Source: a bacterium
Lineage (GTDB): Bacteria > AUK180
Direction of reading: 5' to 3'
Assembly: GCA_023133295.1 (NCBI GenBank)
Contig: JAGLWT010000034.1
Location: 1 to 56,903, forward strand
DNA: 56,903 bases
Shown: positions 1-8,391 of the stretch, piece by piece
Layout: each line of letters begins with the position of its first letter
Position numbering within the stretch: the stretch's first letter is position 1
Made by a program: the position numbers and the translations under genes
Notes under the pieces: model-generated
What the model was told of the DNA's origin: nothing
Database searches by the model: none
What the model saw: only the letters and a program-made list of their open reading frames with translations

Positions 1-66
1 CACCAACCTCCAACCTCTAGCCTCTAACCTCTTCTCTAATCGTGCACTGCGTAGCAGGCTGTCGAA

Positions 67-1026
67 TTACTGTATTTTCACCGAAACGACATCGTCGTAT
101 TTAATGCTGAATGATTGCGTTTTATCATCCTTTGAATAAGTCATATTCCTTGTGCCCTTTACCTTATATTTCCACTGCTTCATGGCTCCTCTTTTCAGGT
201 CAAATACTATTTCGCCCGAAAATGTGGTATCGGAGAGGTCAACATCTATCGTAACACCCTGATCCGTGGTTGAAAATACAGCATTCTCAACAACCGAACC
301 GCTTAATTTATAAACAGCCTTCTTTCTGTCATTGCTGACAGGCTTATAGAGATACTCGAAAACCATATCAAGGTCGTCCTCTATTGGAGAACGGGATATG
401 ACCTTGAAAGGCGAGCCGGGAGCGGCATCCTTTTTCTCAACAAAGGGAATATCCGCTATCTGAGACACCACATAGAGAAAGCTTTCGCGATATTGATCTT
501 CTTTTGCGGGAAAGAGCATGAATTTTGATCGGCCGTAATCAAAGAGTTCTTCCCAGTTAAGCACTGAAACCCACCCTTTTTCGGGATGATATTCCATTTT
601 AGCGGTGTTTGAGAGAAGTATATTGTAGCCGAAGAGGGCATCCTTAATCAACTTATCTTCATCGGCCTCCTCTTCGGAACAGTATTCAAATGTCCCGCTC
701 TGTTGAGGTATAGAAAGGTCCACTGAATTTAATTTCACTTCTATGACCGCGTTCCCGGAATCACTTATTCCCGTGTATTGTAAGGTATATACAACTTCAG
801 CATATCCACTCACGACCATACCTTCGCCGTAATTCATAGTATTTTCGCTAAATCTGATATAACTCACCGCATCCTTCAGCGGCAGAGCGGAAATGCCCAT
901 TGCGGCTGCCTTTGTAACTGAGCTGTCATCCATAACATAGGAATTGCCTTCCTTATCTCCGCAGGACAAAAAAGTCACCAGCATCAGCAAAAGGATCATA
1001 ACTCTCATTAAATCTCGCATTTTCAT
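67..1026 (-). CDS. Hypothetical lipoprotein
   Basis: The 319-residue product starts with a charged segment, a hydrophobic stretch and Cys22 in the context FLSCG, so it is probably a type II signal peptide lipoprotein anchored in a membrane and facing the periplasm or outside. The rest is polar and beta-rich by eye, with no family I recognise. Its start overlaps the stop of the upstream gene by 4 nt (ATGA), so it is the last gene of the long minus-strand operon that includes rpsA and cmk. No clear terminator is visible in the 66 bases after it; they hold short repeat strings. Real gene: high confidence; function unknown. Confidence 0.8.
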   Translation of the reverse strand: MKMRDLMRVMILLLMLVTFLSCGDKEGNSYVMDDSSVTKAAAMGISALPLKDAVSYIRFSENTMNYGEGMVVSGYAEVVYTLQYTGISDSGNAVIEVKLNSVDLSIPQQSGTFEYCSEEEADEDKLIKDALFGYNILLSNTAKMEYHPEKGWVSVLNWEELFDYGRSKFMLFPAKEDQYRESFLYVVSQIADIPFVEKKDAAPGSPFKVISRSPIEDDLDMVFEYLYKPVSNDRKKAVYKLSGSVVENAVFSTTDQGVTIDVDLSDTTFSGEIVFDLKRGAMKQWKYKVKGTRNMTYSKDDKTQSFSIKYDDVVSVKIQ

Positions 1027-2033
1027 TCATACCTCCATATGTGGAACGGGGGGATACAAATACCTGTATCCGTGCCCCTTTTATTAAATATTTTCATCAA
1101 TTTCTTTATACCCAGTATATAATATTCACCGTGCATGCCATCCTTGCCCTTTTCCTGCTGATAGATGAATCCATGATCTCTTTTTTGTATACCGGTGGAC
1201 ACAAAGATCTTTTCATTCACCTCGGAAACGACATGAAACTCCATCTTCGTCCTGATATGATCATCTTCAAGAACAGGTATGAATATTGTATTTCCCGGCC
1301 AATTCTGAAGGGCTCTTTTAACCTTCCCTTCGCTCTTTGCGGCGTTCAGCAGATGCGGCGCGAGAAGGATCTTCTTACCGGTAATTTGCGGCGCCTTGCC
1401 ATAAAGATCGTATGTTTTGACCCCCGTGGTCAAGGGCTTTCCGTCAAAAAGAACGGCCTCACTCCCGGTAGCCTGCATCATCTCCATTATCAATCGGCTT
1501 TCCTTTGACCTCATCACAGAGGAGAATGGATAGACGGTGAGGTCATAATCCGCATTTCTGTCGACATTCAAGAGTACTTGATTGGATAATTTCACTAACC
1601 ACAGGCCGTCTTTGAGGTCTTTCTTTTTCAAGGTGAATTTCAAACGATTGAAATCCTTGCGGATATTCTCTATCGTGAAGACCCCTTTATAAATGTTGCT
1701 TCCGTTTTCTCCTACCACATTCGGAAAATCTACGGGATTACGCAATGATCTGTGGAAATGGTCGATCAGAACGATCACTCCCCCCGCAGATATAAGGGCG
1801 CTTTTCAATTTTATTATACCTTCCCCATCCATAAAGAGATGCGGGAACAAAACGATAATGATCTTGATATTCTCTTGCTTATTGTAGATACTATACGGAG
1901 ACGGCAATTCAAGGTCCCAGGGAGACAATACATAAGCTGTTTTCTTTAATAATTGGCCTTTTTTGCCCAAGAGTCCGCAAAAACTGAGGGTATCGGGATC
2001 GGAAAGCAGGCCTAAGGCAATTTCTTTGAGCAT
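1023..2033 (-). CDS. Hypothetical protein, 336 aa
   Basis: A soluble-looking protein with no signal peptide or membrane segment. The middle (about residues 58-95) has an alternating hydrophobic pattern, IIIVLFPHLF then GGVIVLIDHF, that resembles a Rossmann or glutamine-amidotransferase-like strand/loop arrangement such as is found in DUF4350-type proteins; this is only an impression. It overlaps the downstream lipoprotein gene by 4 nt and the upstream methyltransferase-like gene by about 22 nt, so it is translationally coupled within the operon. I do not recognise the family and assign no function. Confidence 0.75.
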   Translation of the reverse strand: MLKEIALGLLSDPDTLSFCGLLGKKGQLLKKTAYVLSPWDLELPSPYSIYNKQENIKIIIVLFPHLFMDGEGIIKLKSALISAGGVIVLIDHFHRSLRNPVDFPNVVGENGSNIYKGVFTIENIRKDFNRLKFTLKKKDLKDGLWLVKLSNQVLLNVDRNADYDLTVYPFSSVMRSKESRLIMEMMQATGSEAVLFDGKPLTTGVKTYDLYGKAPQITGKKILLAPHLLNAAKSEGKVKRALQNWPGNTIFIPVLEDDHIRTKMEFHVVSEVNEKIFVSTGIQKRDHGFIYQQEKGKDGMHGEYYILGIKKLMKIFNKRGTDTGICIPPFHIWRYE

Positions 2034-2767
2034 TTTATAATGGAATACGGCGGGAAATTCGATGGCTTCTTCTTCATTTCGTCGAATTCCGTCCGTATGA
2101 TCGAGATAACCCGGGAAAAAGGATCATTATCCTCTTGGATATCGGCGGGAAGCATCTCATTGAAAAGACGCTGTTTTTCATCTCCGGAAATAAGCTCGCC
2201 TTCAAGAACATTCGTTTCATCTATATTCAAGCCCAGCGCTTTCAAAGCGAATTTCAGGTCCTCAAGATAGAAATGGGATTTCAGCGGCTCTGTCTTATTC
2301 TTGTAAAGATTATAGAGCAAATTCTTTCGGCTTCTATACCAGTTTAAAAAAGCGTATTCCGGGCGATTATTGTGCTCAATCGAGATCTTCTCCTGAATTA
2401 TTACGAGCCCCTCGGAAGACAATACTCTTTGAACCTCGAACATCGCCTGAATGGCCTTCAAAGGCCTCATGTTAAGCGAGGATAAAATGGAAGGCAGGAC
2501 GGCGATATCGTAAACCTCATCCTCAATGAATGAAATATCCGAAAGGTCCGCGGCGGAAAAATCAAAATGATCCGACAGATCCGCGAATTTCTCTTTGTAC
2601 TTATTGATCTGGGCACCATTATGGTCAATAACCTTAACTTTGAAATCATAATTGCCCCTTTTCGCTTTTGATCGTAATATGTCCAGGGTATTGGTCTTAG
2701 AAATTCCGGCAAGCAGGATATGCTTGCCGGAGATATTCAGATCTTTCAGAAGAAAGAAATCCTTCAT
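2012..2767 (-). CDS. Class I SAM methyltransferase-like protein
   Basis: The first third reads like a class I methyltransferase Rossmann fold: a strand plus glycine loop (HILLAGIS), an acidic end of strand 2 (VKVIDHNG), an acidic segment (FSAADLSD), a strand 4 (YDIAVLPSIL), and a later segment (EVQRVLSSEGLVIIQEKI) typical of the region after motif IV. Glycines of motif I are sparse, so SAM binding is inferred and not certain. An ATG at 2797 would put 10 extra basic residues inside the 3' end of rpsA; I prefer the ATG at 2767, which has GGAG upstream, although the spacing is about 10 nt. Substrate unknown. Confidence 0.6.
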   Translation of the reverse strand: MKDFFLLKDLNISGKHILLAGISKTNTLDILRSKAKRGNYDFKVKVIDHNGAQINKYKEKFADLSDHFDFSAADLSDISFIEDEVYDIAVLPSILSSLNMRPLKAIQAMFEVQRVLSSEGLVIIQEKISIEHNNRPEYAFLNWYRSRKNLLYNLYKNKTEPLKSHFYLEDLKFALKALGLNIDETNVLEGELISGDEKQRLFNEMLPADIQEDNDPFSRVISIIRTEFDEMKKKPSNFPPYSIIKCSKKLP

Positions 2768-2780
2768 ATGAATAGAACTC

Positions 2781-4985
2781 CTACTCTTCCTTCTCACCTT
2801 CTTCTTCTTTCGTTTCTTCTTCCTTTACTTCTTCTTCCTTTACTTCCTCTTCCTTTACTTCTTCTTCCTTCTCTTCTTCTTCCTTCTCTTCTTCTTCCTT
2901 CTCTTCTTCTTCCTTCTCTTCTTCTTCCTTCTCTTCTTCTTCTTCCGTTTCTTCTGCTTCTTTCGTTTCTTCTGCTATTTCTTCCTTGACTTCTTCTATT
3001 ACTTCTTCTTTCGCTTCTTCTGCTATTTCTTCTTTCTCTTCTTCCTTTACATCTTCTTTCGTTTCTTCTTCCTTGACTTCTTCTTTCACTTCTTCTTTCA
3101 CTTCTTCTTTCACTTCTTCTTTTACTTCTTCTGCTATTTCTTCTGCTATTTCTTCCTTTACATCTTCCTTCACTTCCGCCTTTTCTTCTTCTACCGTTTC
3201 TTCCTTCTCTTCTTCTTTCTCTTCCTCTACGATTGCTTTCTTCTCTCTCTTTGCTTTCTTCTTATCAGCGGGAGCATCAGATTTTTGCTCAGCTTTCTGC
3301 TTGAGGGCGGCGAATAATTCCTCTGACATTGTATCGCCCATTGTAACCTCTTCTTCACTGCTGTCGGAAGCGTCCATATAGTTCTTCACATCGGCTTTTT
3401 CAGCCCTTTTTGTTTCGATATGTTCCTCATTCATCAATGAGATCTGTATGCGTTTGTCCCTTACATTAATGTGAATGATCGTTCCTTCCACTTCCTGGTC
3501 CACAGATATCTTCTCTTTCCAATCCTGACCTTCGTCCGAAGGTACCTTTGAAAAATGCAGGAATGCGTCGAAGTTCTCGTCCAGATTGACAAAGGCGCCC
3601 GCATCGATGATCTTTACGATCTTTCCCGTAACCTTGGAACCGACAGGGAATTTCTCCTCGATCTCATCCCATGGATTAGGCAGTATCTGCTTAACGCCGA
3701 AATCGATCTGCCGCTTGCGCGAATCAATGGCAAGTATCTTAGCTTCCACGATCTCGCCCTCTTTGATCATCTGTTTGGCGTTCCTGAACTTCTGACTCCA
3801 GGAGATATCCTCGACCTTCAGAAGGCCGGTGACACCGGGCTCAAGCTCAATGAAAGCACCGTATTTCTCAACCTTCACGACCTTTCCCTTAACAACATCG
3901 CCGACATTGTATTTTTCAAGAACAAAATCTCTGACGGAAACGATGATCTTCCGATTGTCAATATCGATCCTTTTGACGATCCCTTTAAGTGTTTCACCCA
4001 CAGAAACCATTTCAGAGGGGTTCCTCACGATCCTTGTCAGGGTAAGTTCGTCATTTGGAATAAGAGCTCTGAATTCATCGGAAAGATTTATTACCGTTCC
4101 AAAATCAAAAATCCTGTACACAGCACCTTCAACAACTTCCCCTATGCGGAATTTATCTTCAATATCTTCCCATGGATCATCTGTCAGGTCCTTGAGACTC
4201 AGCCAGACCTCTTTGTCTTCTTTATTAAAATCTATAACGACCAGTTTCACATCTTCTCTGTGCTCGATGATCTCTCTCGGGTTCTGATATCTGTCCCATG
4301 AAACATTTTCATATTTCAATTTTCCGATAACACCGCCAAGATCAACTATAAAAGCTTTCTCTTTCGGAGAGGATTTGATCACACGGCCCTCAACGATAAC
4401 GCCGATATCGAGACTTTCCAGAAGTTCAGATCTCTTTTTGTACTGCTCTTCCATCATGAAAAGCCTTTCGGATGCGATGATGATCTTTTCTCTTCTCTGA
4501 AGTCCAACGACCTTCACGGGAAGCTTTAATCCCACGAGATCCTTGTTCTTTCTTGAAGTTTCCTTTGAAACATCGTAATCTGAGATGAAGACCTCAAATT
4601 CAAGATATTTTCCCCAGTATCCCTGTACCATCTTTTTCTTTCTGGGTTGTTTTCCCCAGAATATGAAGTGCTCTCCGCGCTTTTTGAAATCAACTAAAAT
4701 GGGAGCTTTGTCCTTATAAGTTTTATAGACCATTTCCCAGTTCTCTTCTTTCTCGGCTGCTTTTTTGGAGAAAATATAAAGTCCGTCCTTGCCGCCTCTA
4801 AGCGCCATGACCTTTAAGGTCGCACCGGGTTTTAATGCCTTTAATTCTCTTTCAGTAAAGTCCGAAGTAGGGATCTCGCCATCATGTTTAAGATCCGTGG
4901 AAACCATAATACTATCCGATGTAATCACCACTACCGTTACATCTACAATGTCACCTCTTTTCGCTTGTGCTGGATTGTCAATCAT
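2781..4985 (-). CDS. rpsA: 30S ribosomal protein S1 with long acidic tail
   Basis: The 734-residue protein has six S1 OB-fold units at about residues 11-75, 96-175, 193-266, 280-352, 359-433 and 447-519; units 3, 5 and 6 carry the clearest pattern (for example KVEKYGAFIELEPGVTGLL). S1 binds mRNA and helps its loading on the 30S subunit. Its usual place after cmk/plsC supports the call. Unusual is the C-terminus: residues 585-734 are almost only Glu and Lys with a few Val, Ala and Thr, in 5-residue units such as EEEEK, encoded by a purine-only 15-bp repeat. GGAGGT lies upstream of the ATG. Confidence 0.93.
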   Translation of the reverse strand: MIDNPAQAKRGDIVDVTVVVITSDSIMVSTDLKHDGEIPTSDFTERELKALKPGATLKVMALRGGKDGLYIFSKKAAEKEENWEMVYKTYKDKAPILVDFKKRGEHFIFWGKQPRKKKMVQGYWGKYLEFEVFISDYDVSKETSRKNKDLVGLKLPVKVVGLQRREKIIIASERLFMMEEQYKKRSELLESLDIGVIVEGRVIKSSPKEKAFIVDLGGVIGKLKYENVSWDRYQNPREIIEHREDVKLVVIDFNKEDKEVWLSLKDLTDDPWEDIEDKFRIGEVVEGAVYRIFDFGTVINLSDEFRALIPNDELTLTRIVRNPSEMVSVGETLKGIVKRIDIDNRKIIVSVRDFVLEKYNVGDVVKGKVVKVEKYGAFIELEPGVTGLLKVEDISWSQKFRNAKQMIKEGEIVEAKILAIDSRKRQIDFGVKQILPNPWDEIEEKFPVGSKVTGKIVKIIDAGAFVNLDENFDAFLHFSKVPSDEGQDWKEKISVDQEVEGTIIHINVRDKRIQISLMNEEHIETKRAEKADVKNYMDASDSSEEEVTMGDTMSEELFAALKQKAEQKSDAPADKKKAKREKKAIVEEEKEEEKEETVEEEKAEVKEDVKEEIAEEIAEEVKEEVKEEVKEEVKEEVKEEETKEDVKEEEKEEIAEEAKEEVIEEVKEEIAEETKEAEETEEEEEKEEEEKEEEEKEEEEKEEEEKEEEVKEEEVKEEEVKEEETKEEEGEKEE
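2784..3233. repeat. Purine/pyrimidine-asymmetric low-complexity tract in the rpsA 3' end
   Basis: On the plus strand this stretch is nearly all C and T. Between about 2866 and 2945 a 15-bp unit (TCCTTCTCTTCTTCT) is repeated about five times head to tail; the remainder is built of related 9-, 12- and 15-bp units. The unit length is a multiple of three, so copy-number change would lengthen or shorten the S1 tail without breaking the frame. A homopurine strand of this length could also form triplex or other non-B DNA. Confidence 0.9.
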
Positions 4986-4989
4986 ACAA

Positions 4990-5625
4990 TCATACCTCCG
5001 TCGACAAGGATTTCACCTTCTCGTATAAATATTCGGAAATGGCAGTGTAATCGTTCCTTTTGGGGACCGCTGCCATTAACTCTTCATATGTTATCAGCTT
5101 TCCCACAACGACCCGTACAGGGTATCTTAACCTGCGGCGGCCGTATTTAGGCAGAACCTGGAACCATCCTTCAAGAAATACCGGAACAACATTGCAATGC
5201 GTCCTCGCGACGAGGAATCCGGCTCCCTTTTTGAATGGTTTTATCGAACCGTCCAGGGTTCGTGTGCCTTCGGGAAACATGATTAATCTTCCGTTATTTT
5301 GTAAAATGGAGGTCGCTGTGCGTATCGCTTCAATATCTGCCGTACCCCTTTTCACAGGGAAAGCGCCCATCATGCTGATAAACTTACCCAGAAAAGGAAC
5401 CTGGAAGAGTTCCCATTTTGCAAAATAAGAAAGTTTCAGTTCATCGAGGAAGGCACCGATAAGAGCTGGATCTAGAAGGCTTTGATGGTTCGAAACCACT
5501 AGAACTTTATTCCTGATGGAAAAACGCCTTTCAAGCCTCAATATCCTGAAATTCAATAATAGTCTTACAAAGAACCTTATTAATATACCCGCTAAATGAT
5601 AAATATAATAATCAAATGTGTTCAT
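4990..5625 (-). CDS. plsC: 1-acyl-sn-glycerol-3-phosphate acyltransferase
   Basis: Transfers an acyl chain to lysophosphatidic acid to make phosphatidic acid at the inner membrane face. The 211-residue protein has the acyltransferase motif I NHQSLLD (His47, Asp52), the downstream motif with FPVKRG, and the phosphate-binding motif FPEGTR (residues 117-122). A hydrophobic N-terminus (residues 8-26) can anchor it. It lies between cmk and rpsA, 23 bp after cmk and 4 bp before rpsA, the order seen in many anaerobes where cmk, plsC and an S1-domain gene are linked. Confidence 0.92.
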   Translation of the reverse strand: MNTFDYYIYHLAGILIRFFVRLLLNFRILRLERRFSIRNKVLVVSNHQSLLDPALIGAFLDELKLSYFAKWELFQVPFLGKFISMMGAFPVKRGTADIEAIRTATSILQNNGRLIMFPEGTRTLDGSIKPFKKGAGFLVARTHCNVVPVFLEGWFQVLPKYGRRRLRYPVRVVVGKLITYEELMAAVPKRNDYTAISEYLYEKVKSLSTEV

Positions 5626-5648
5626 TGTACAGTATAACTCATTTTAAA

Positions 5649-6299
5649 TCAACTCCCCCTGATGATCTCTAGCATTCTGGCGACAACTTGAGAAAGCGTC
5701 ATATCGGAGGTGTCGATCTCCACGGCATCATCGGCCTTCTTCAAAGGGCCGTAATCCCTTTGATAATCCCTCTTGTCACGCCTTTTAATATCAGCCAGCA
5801 CTTCTTCCGGGGTTTTATTGATTTTCATTCCTTCATAATCCCCTAATCTCCGCTTCGCCCTTGTTTCCGGCGTCGCTGTCAAAAAGAACTTCACATCCGC
5901 TTGAGGGCAGACCAGAGTTTGTATGTCTCTTCCTTCCAGTATGCCTCCCGTCACCTCTGCTGAAGCTCTTAATTTCTTATTGATCTCGATGCGGACATTC
6001 TTCATATCCGCGATATTTGATACTTCCATAGCTATCTGAGGCGTTCTGATCTTTTCGGAAACATCCTCATCATTAAGAATAATGATTGCCGGATCATCCG
6101 GAGTACCGATCCTGATCCGCATCTCATTGACAAATAGGGAAATATTCCTTTCTGATGACTCGGGATTTCTCAATGAGTGCAGAGCCGCACAGCGGTAGAA
6201 TGCCCCTGTATCTATATACGGAAGGCCCAGTTTCTCTGAAAGAAGACGCGCGATAGTTGACTTGCCGCTTCCCGCGGGGCCATCGATCGCGATGATCAT
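5649..6299 (-). CDS. cmk: Cytidylate kinase
   Basis: Phosphorylates CMP and dCMP to the diphosphates. The 216-residue length is normal. The P-loop GPAGSGKS is at residues 7-14, followed by LGLPYIDTGAFYR, the typical nucleotide-monophosphate contact, and then GGILEGRDI and the lid-like RAKRRLGD. It starts inside the stop of the pseudouridine synthase gene (4-nt overlap, ATGA), so translation is coupled. Confidence 0.95.
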   Translation of the reverse strand: MIIAIDGPAGSGKSTIARLLSEKLGLPYIDTGAFYRCAALHSLRNPESSERNISLFVNEMRIRIGTPDDPAIIILNDEDVSEKIRTPQIAMEVSNIADMKNVRIEINKKLRASAEVTGGILEGRDIQTLVCPQADVKFFLTATPETRAKRRLGDYEGMKINKTPEEVLADIKRRDKRDYQRDYGPLKKADDAVEIDTSDMTLSQVVARMLEIIRGS

Positions 6300-7096
6300 T
6301 TTGCCTTTAATTGGGTCACCTCCTTTTCCGTTAGAAAACGATACGCCCCGATCTTGATACCCTGCAGGCGTATTCCGCCATGTTCAATTCTTTTGAGAGT
6401 GATCACCGGATGGCCCATCTGTTTGAATGCCCGGCGAATGATACGATTCTCACCGGATCTCACCGATATTACCACAACCGTATCACTTCTTTGTGATGTG
6501 ATCCGTATGAATTTGCAGGTAAATTTTGATCTCTTACCGCTCTCATTCGCCAGATATATGCCCTTTTTAAAGGTATCTATCTCTTTTTGTTTCAGATGAT
6601 GAGATATCTTCACTCTATAGACCTTATCTTTACCGAAAGAGGGATGTGTCAGGCGATTGATCATTTCTGAATCATTCGTGACAATGAGCAGGCCCATCGT
6701 ATTGATATCCAGACGGCCGGCATAGAGGAGATTGGATTTCAGAAAGATCTTGAATTTTGCATAGATCTTCCGCTCTGAAAGCCCGGACCAGCGTGCATCG
6801 GCTGCGACGCGGAACATACCCTTATCATAAAGATAATCGTATACGGTCGCCCGTTCTCCGGGGTCATGCTTGGTAACGACAACACCTCTCGGTTTATTCA
6901 AGGCGATGTAGAACATCTCCGGCAATCCTCGAAGCGGCAGGCCGTTCACTATAATATGATCGGAGTTCGGGTCGATCTCAAATGCGGTTGAACGGCAGAT
7001 CTTTCCGTTTACCATAACCTTCTCATTATCGAGAAGTTTCAGACAATTCCTTCTGGAATCAATATTATTCAAAACCAGGAAGCGTATCAGTTTCAT
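6296..7096 (-). CDS. rluB: 23S rRNA pseudouridine synthase, RluB/RsuA family
   Basis: The protein (266 aa) has an N-terminal S4 RNA-binding domain (about residues 1-60, with the KVMVNGK signature) and a catalytic domain carrying ALNKPRGVV and GRLDINTMGLLIVTND, whose Asp is the catalytic residue of the family. It isomerises a uridine in rRNA. Between the 'YDYL' segment and GRLD there are about 25 more residues (around MFRVAADARWSGLSE) than I expect for the family. The start overlaps scpB by about 32 nt. Which rRNA position it modifies cannot be read from sequence; RluB is the usual paralogue beside scpB. Confidence 0.88.
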   Translation of the reverse strand: MKLIRFLVLNNIDSRRNCLKLLDNEKVMVNGKICRSTAFEIDPNSDHIIVNGLPLRGLPEMFYIALNKPRGVVVTKHDPGERATVYDYLYDKGMFRVAADARWSGLSERKIYAKFKIFLKSNLLYAGRLDINTMGLLIVTNDSEMINRLTHPSFGKDKVYRVKISHHLKQKEIDTFKKGIYLANESGKRSKFTCKFIRITSQRSDTVVVISVRSGENRIIRRAFKQMGHPVITLKRIEHGGIRLQGIKIGAYRFLTEKEVTQLKAK

Positions 7097-7649
7097 GCTT
7101 TCTTTCCTTTATCTTAAATTCTTCTTTTATCTCATCAACTTTAGGGAGTTCGCTCAGGGATTTCAAACCGAAAATGGTCAAAAACTGTTTGCTGGTCCCA
7201 TATAAAAACGGACTTCCGGGCACTTTCTTTCTTCCGATTATCTTCACAAAGCCCTTTTCCAGAAGGGTTCTGACATGAAATGTCGAGTCAATATTCCCTC
7301 TTATCGCGTCAACCTCTATTCTCGTTGTGGGCTGATGATAGGCGACTATTGAAAGTACCTCGAGATTCAACTGCGTCAGAGAGAATTTCTCCTCAAGATT
7401 GTAGAATCCACGGATAAGGTCATTATATTCCGGACGGGTAGCGAAAACATATCCGCCGGCGACTTCTTCAATAAAAAAGCTGTTTCTTGCCTTGGAATAC
7501 TGAGCATTTAATTCCGTGATGGAAGAGACGATAGCGTCGGGCGGCATTGCCAATACCTCGACCAGGCGTTTAAGGGAGATGGATTTGTTCGAAACGAAGA
7601 GAACCGCTTCAACCCTTTTTATATTTTCTGCTGTATTGTCATAGCTCAT
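7065..7649 (-). CDS. scpB: Segregation and condensation protein B
   Basis: ScpB is the winged-helix accessory subunit of the SMC condensin that compacts and segregates chromosomes. The sequence shows NIKRVEAVLFVSNKSISL at the N-terminus, LTQLNLEVLSIVAYHQP, and LLEKGFVKIIGRKKVPGSP, all typical. I place the start at the ATG of MSYDN (7649), which has GGAGGT 7 nt upstream, and not at an in-frame ATG 33 nt earlier whose extra residues (Trp- and Arg-rich) do not fit the family. It overlaps the 3' end of scpA by 11 nt. Confidence 0.93.
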   Translation of the reverse strand: MSYDNTAENIKRVEAVLFVSNKSISLKRLVEVLAMPPDAIVSSITELNAQYSKARNSFFIEEVAGGYVFATRPEYNDLIRGFYNLEEKFSLTQLNLEVLSIVAYHQPTTRIEVDAIRGNIDSTFHVRTLLEKGFVKIIGRKKVPGSPFLYGTSKQFLTIFGLKSLSELPKVDEIKEEFKIKERKHETDTLPGFE

Positions 7650-8391
7650 CCGAAACCACCTCCATGTCCAATACCGAATCATCGCCGATCTGAGAGTGAA
7701 GGTAGATATTACCGAAATTCTCCTTCTGAGTGAAGGTCAGAAGCTGTCTCTTTATCAGAATGAGGAGCGCGAAAAATGCTGTTACCAGTTCACTTTTCTC
7801 CTCACCCTCCACCATCTCGCTGAATTCCGCATATTCACACTTCTTAAAATATTCAAAGAGCTCCATCAATTTATCTTCTATATTGAATTTATCCCGGGCA
7901 ATGCGCGCGAAAGCATCTTCTCCGGATGATCTTTCCAGGAAATCTATCACTATCTTGGTAAGGACATAAGGGTCCATCTCGTCCATCGAAAGGTTAGAGG
8001 AATCAATATACCCCTCCAGATTCTGCGAGAATCTGAAATGTATCTTATCCTGAAGATCCCTGTATTCGACCAATTCATGCGAGGCCTCTTTGATCAGCTC
8101 ATATTTTTTTATGACATCCAGGAGGTCGCTTACTTCCGACATGGCTTCCTCTTCCTCTTCTTCTGTTTTTGGAAGCATCAATCTTGTTTTCAAAAGAACA
8201 AGGTATGACGCCATCGAAAGGAAATCCGCGGTCAGTTGAATTTCCATATCCTTGACCGATTCAACATAATCGACAAAGCCGTTTATGATGGCGAGCATCC
8301 GTATGTGGAGAATATCGACCTCATGCTTTCTGGCAAGGTCGACAAGGAGGTCTAACGGGCCTTCAAACCCTGTTGTATGTATCTCGTACAT
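7639..8391 (-). CDS. scpA: Segregation and condensation protein A
   Basis: ScpA is the kleisin that bridges SMC heads. The 250-residue protein begins YEIHTTGFEGPLDLLVDL, the family's hallmark, continues with DFLSMASYLVLLKTRLMLP and ends with the conserved C-terminal winged helix (VTAFFALLILIKRQLLTFTQ). It is followed by scpB with an 11-nt overlap and preceded by trpS, whose stop shares one base with its ATG (TAATG), so the three genes are translated together. Confidence 0.94.
   Translation of the reverse strand: MYEIHTTGFEGPLDLLVDLARKHEVDILHIRMLAIINGFVDYVESVKDMEIQLTADFLSMASYLVLLKTRLMLPKTEEEEEEAMSEVSDLLDVIKKYELIKEASHELVEYRDLQDKIHFRFSQNLEGYIDSSNLSMDEMDPYVLTKIVIDFLERSSGEDAFARIARDKFNIEDKLMELFEYFKKCEYAEFSEMVEGEEKSELVTAFFALLILIKRQLLTFTQKENFGNIYLHSQIGDDSVLDMEVVSDEL

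Noticed and set aside
2720..3381. Ser/Leu-rich plus-strand open frames opposite the rpsA tail
   Set aside because: They are antisense translations of the purine repeat; no ribosome-binding site, and the minus strand encodes a clear S1 protein.
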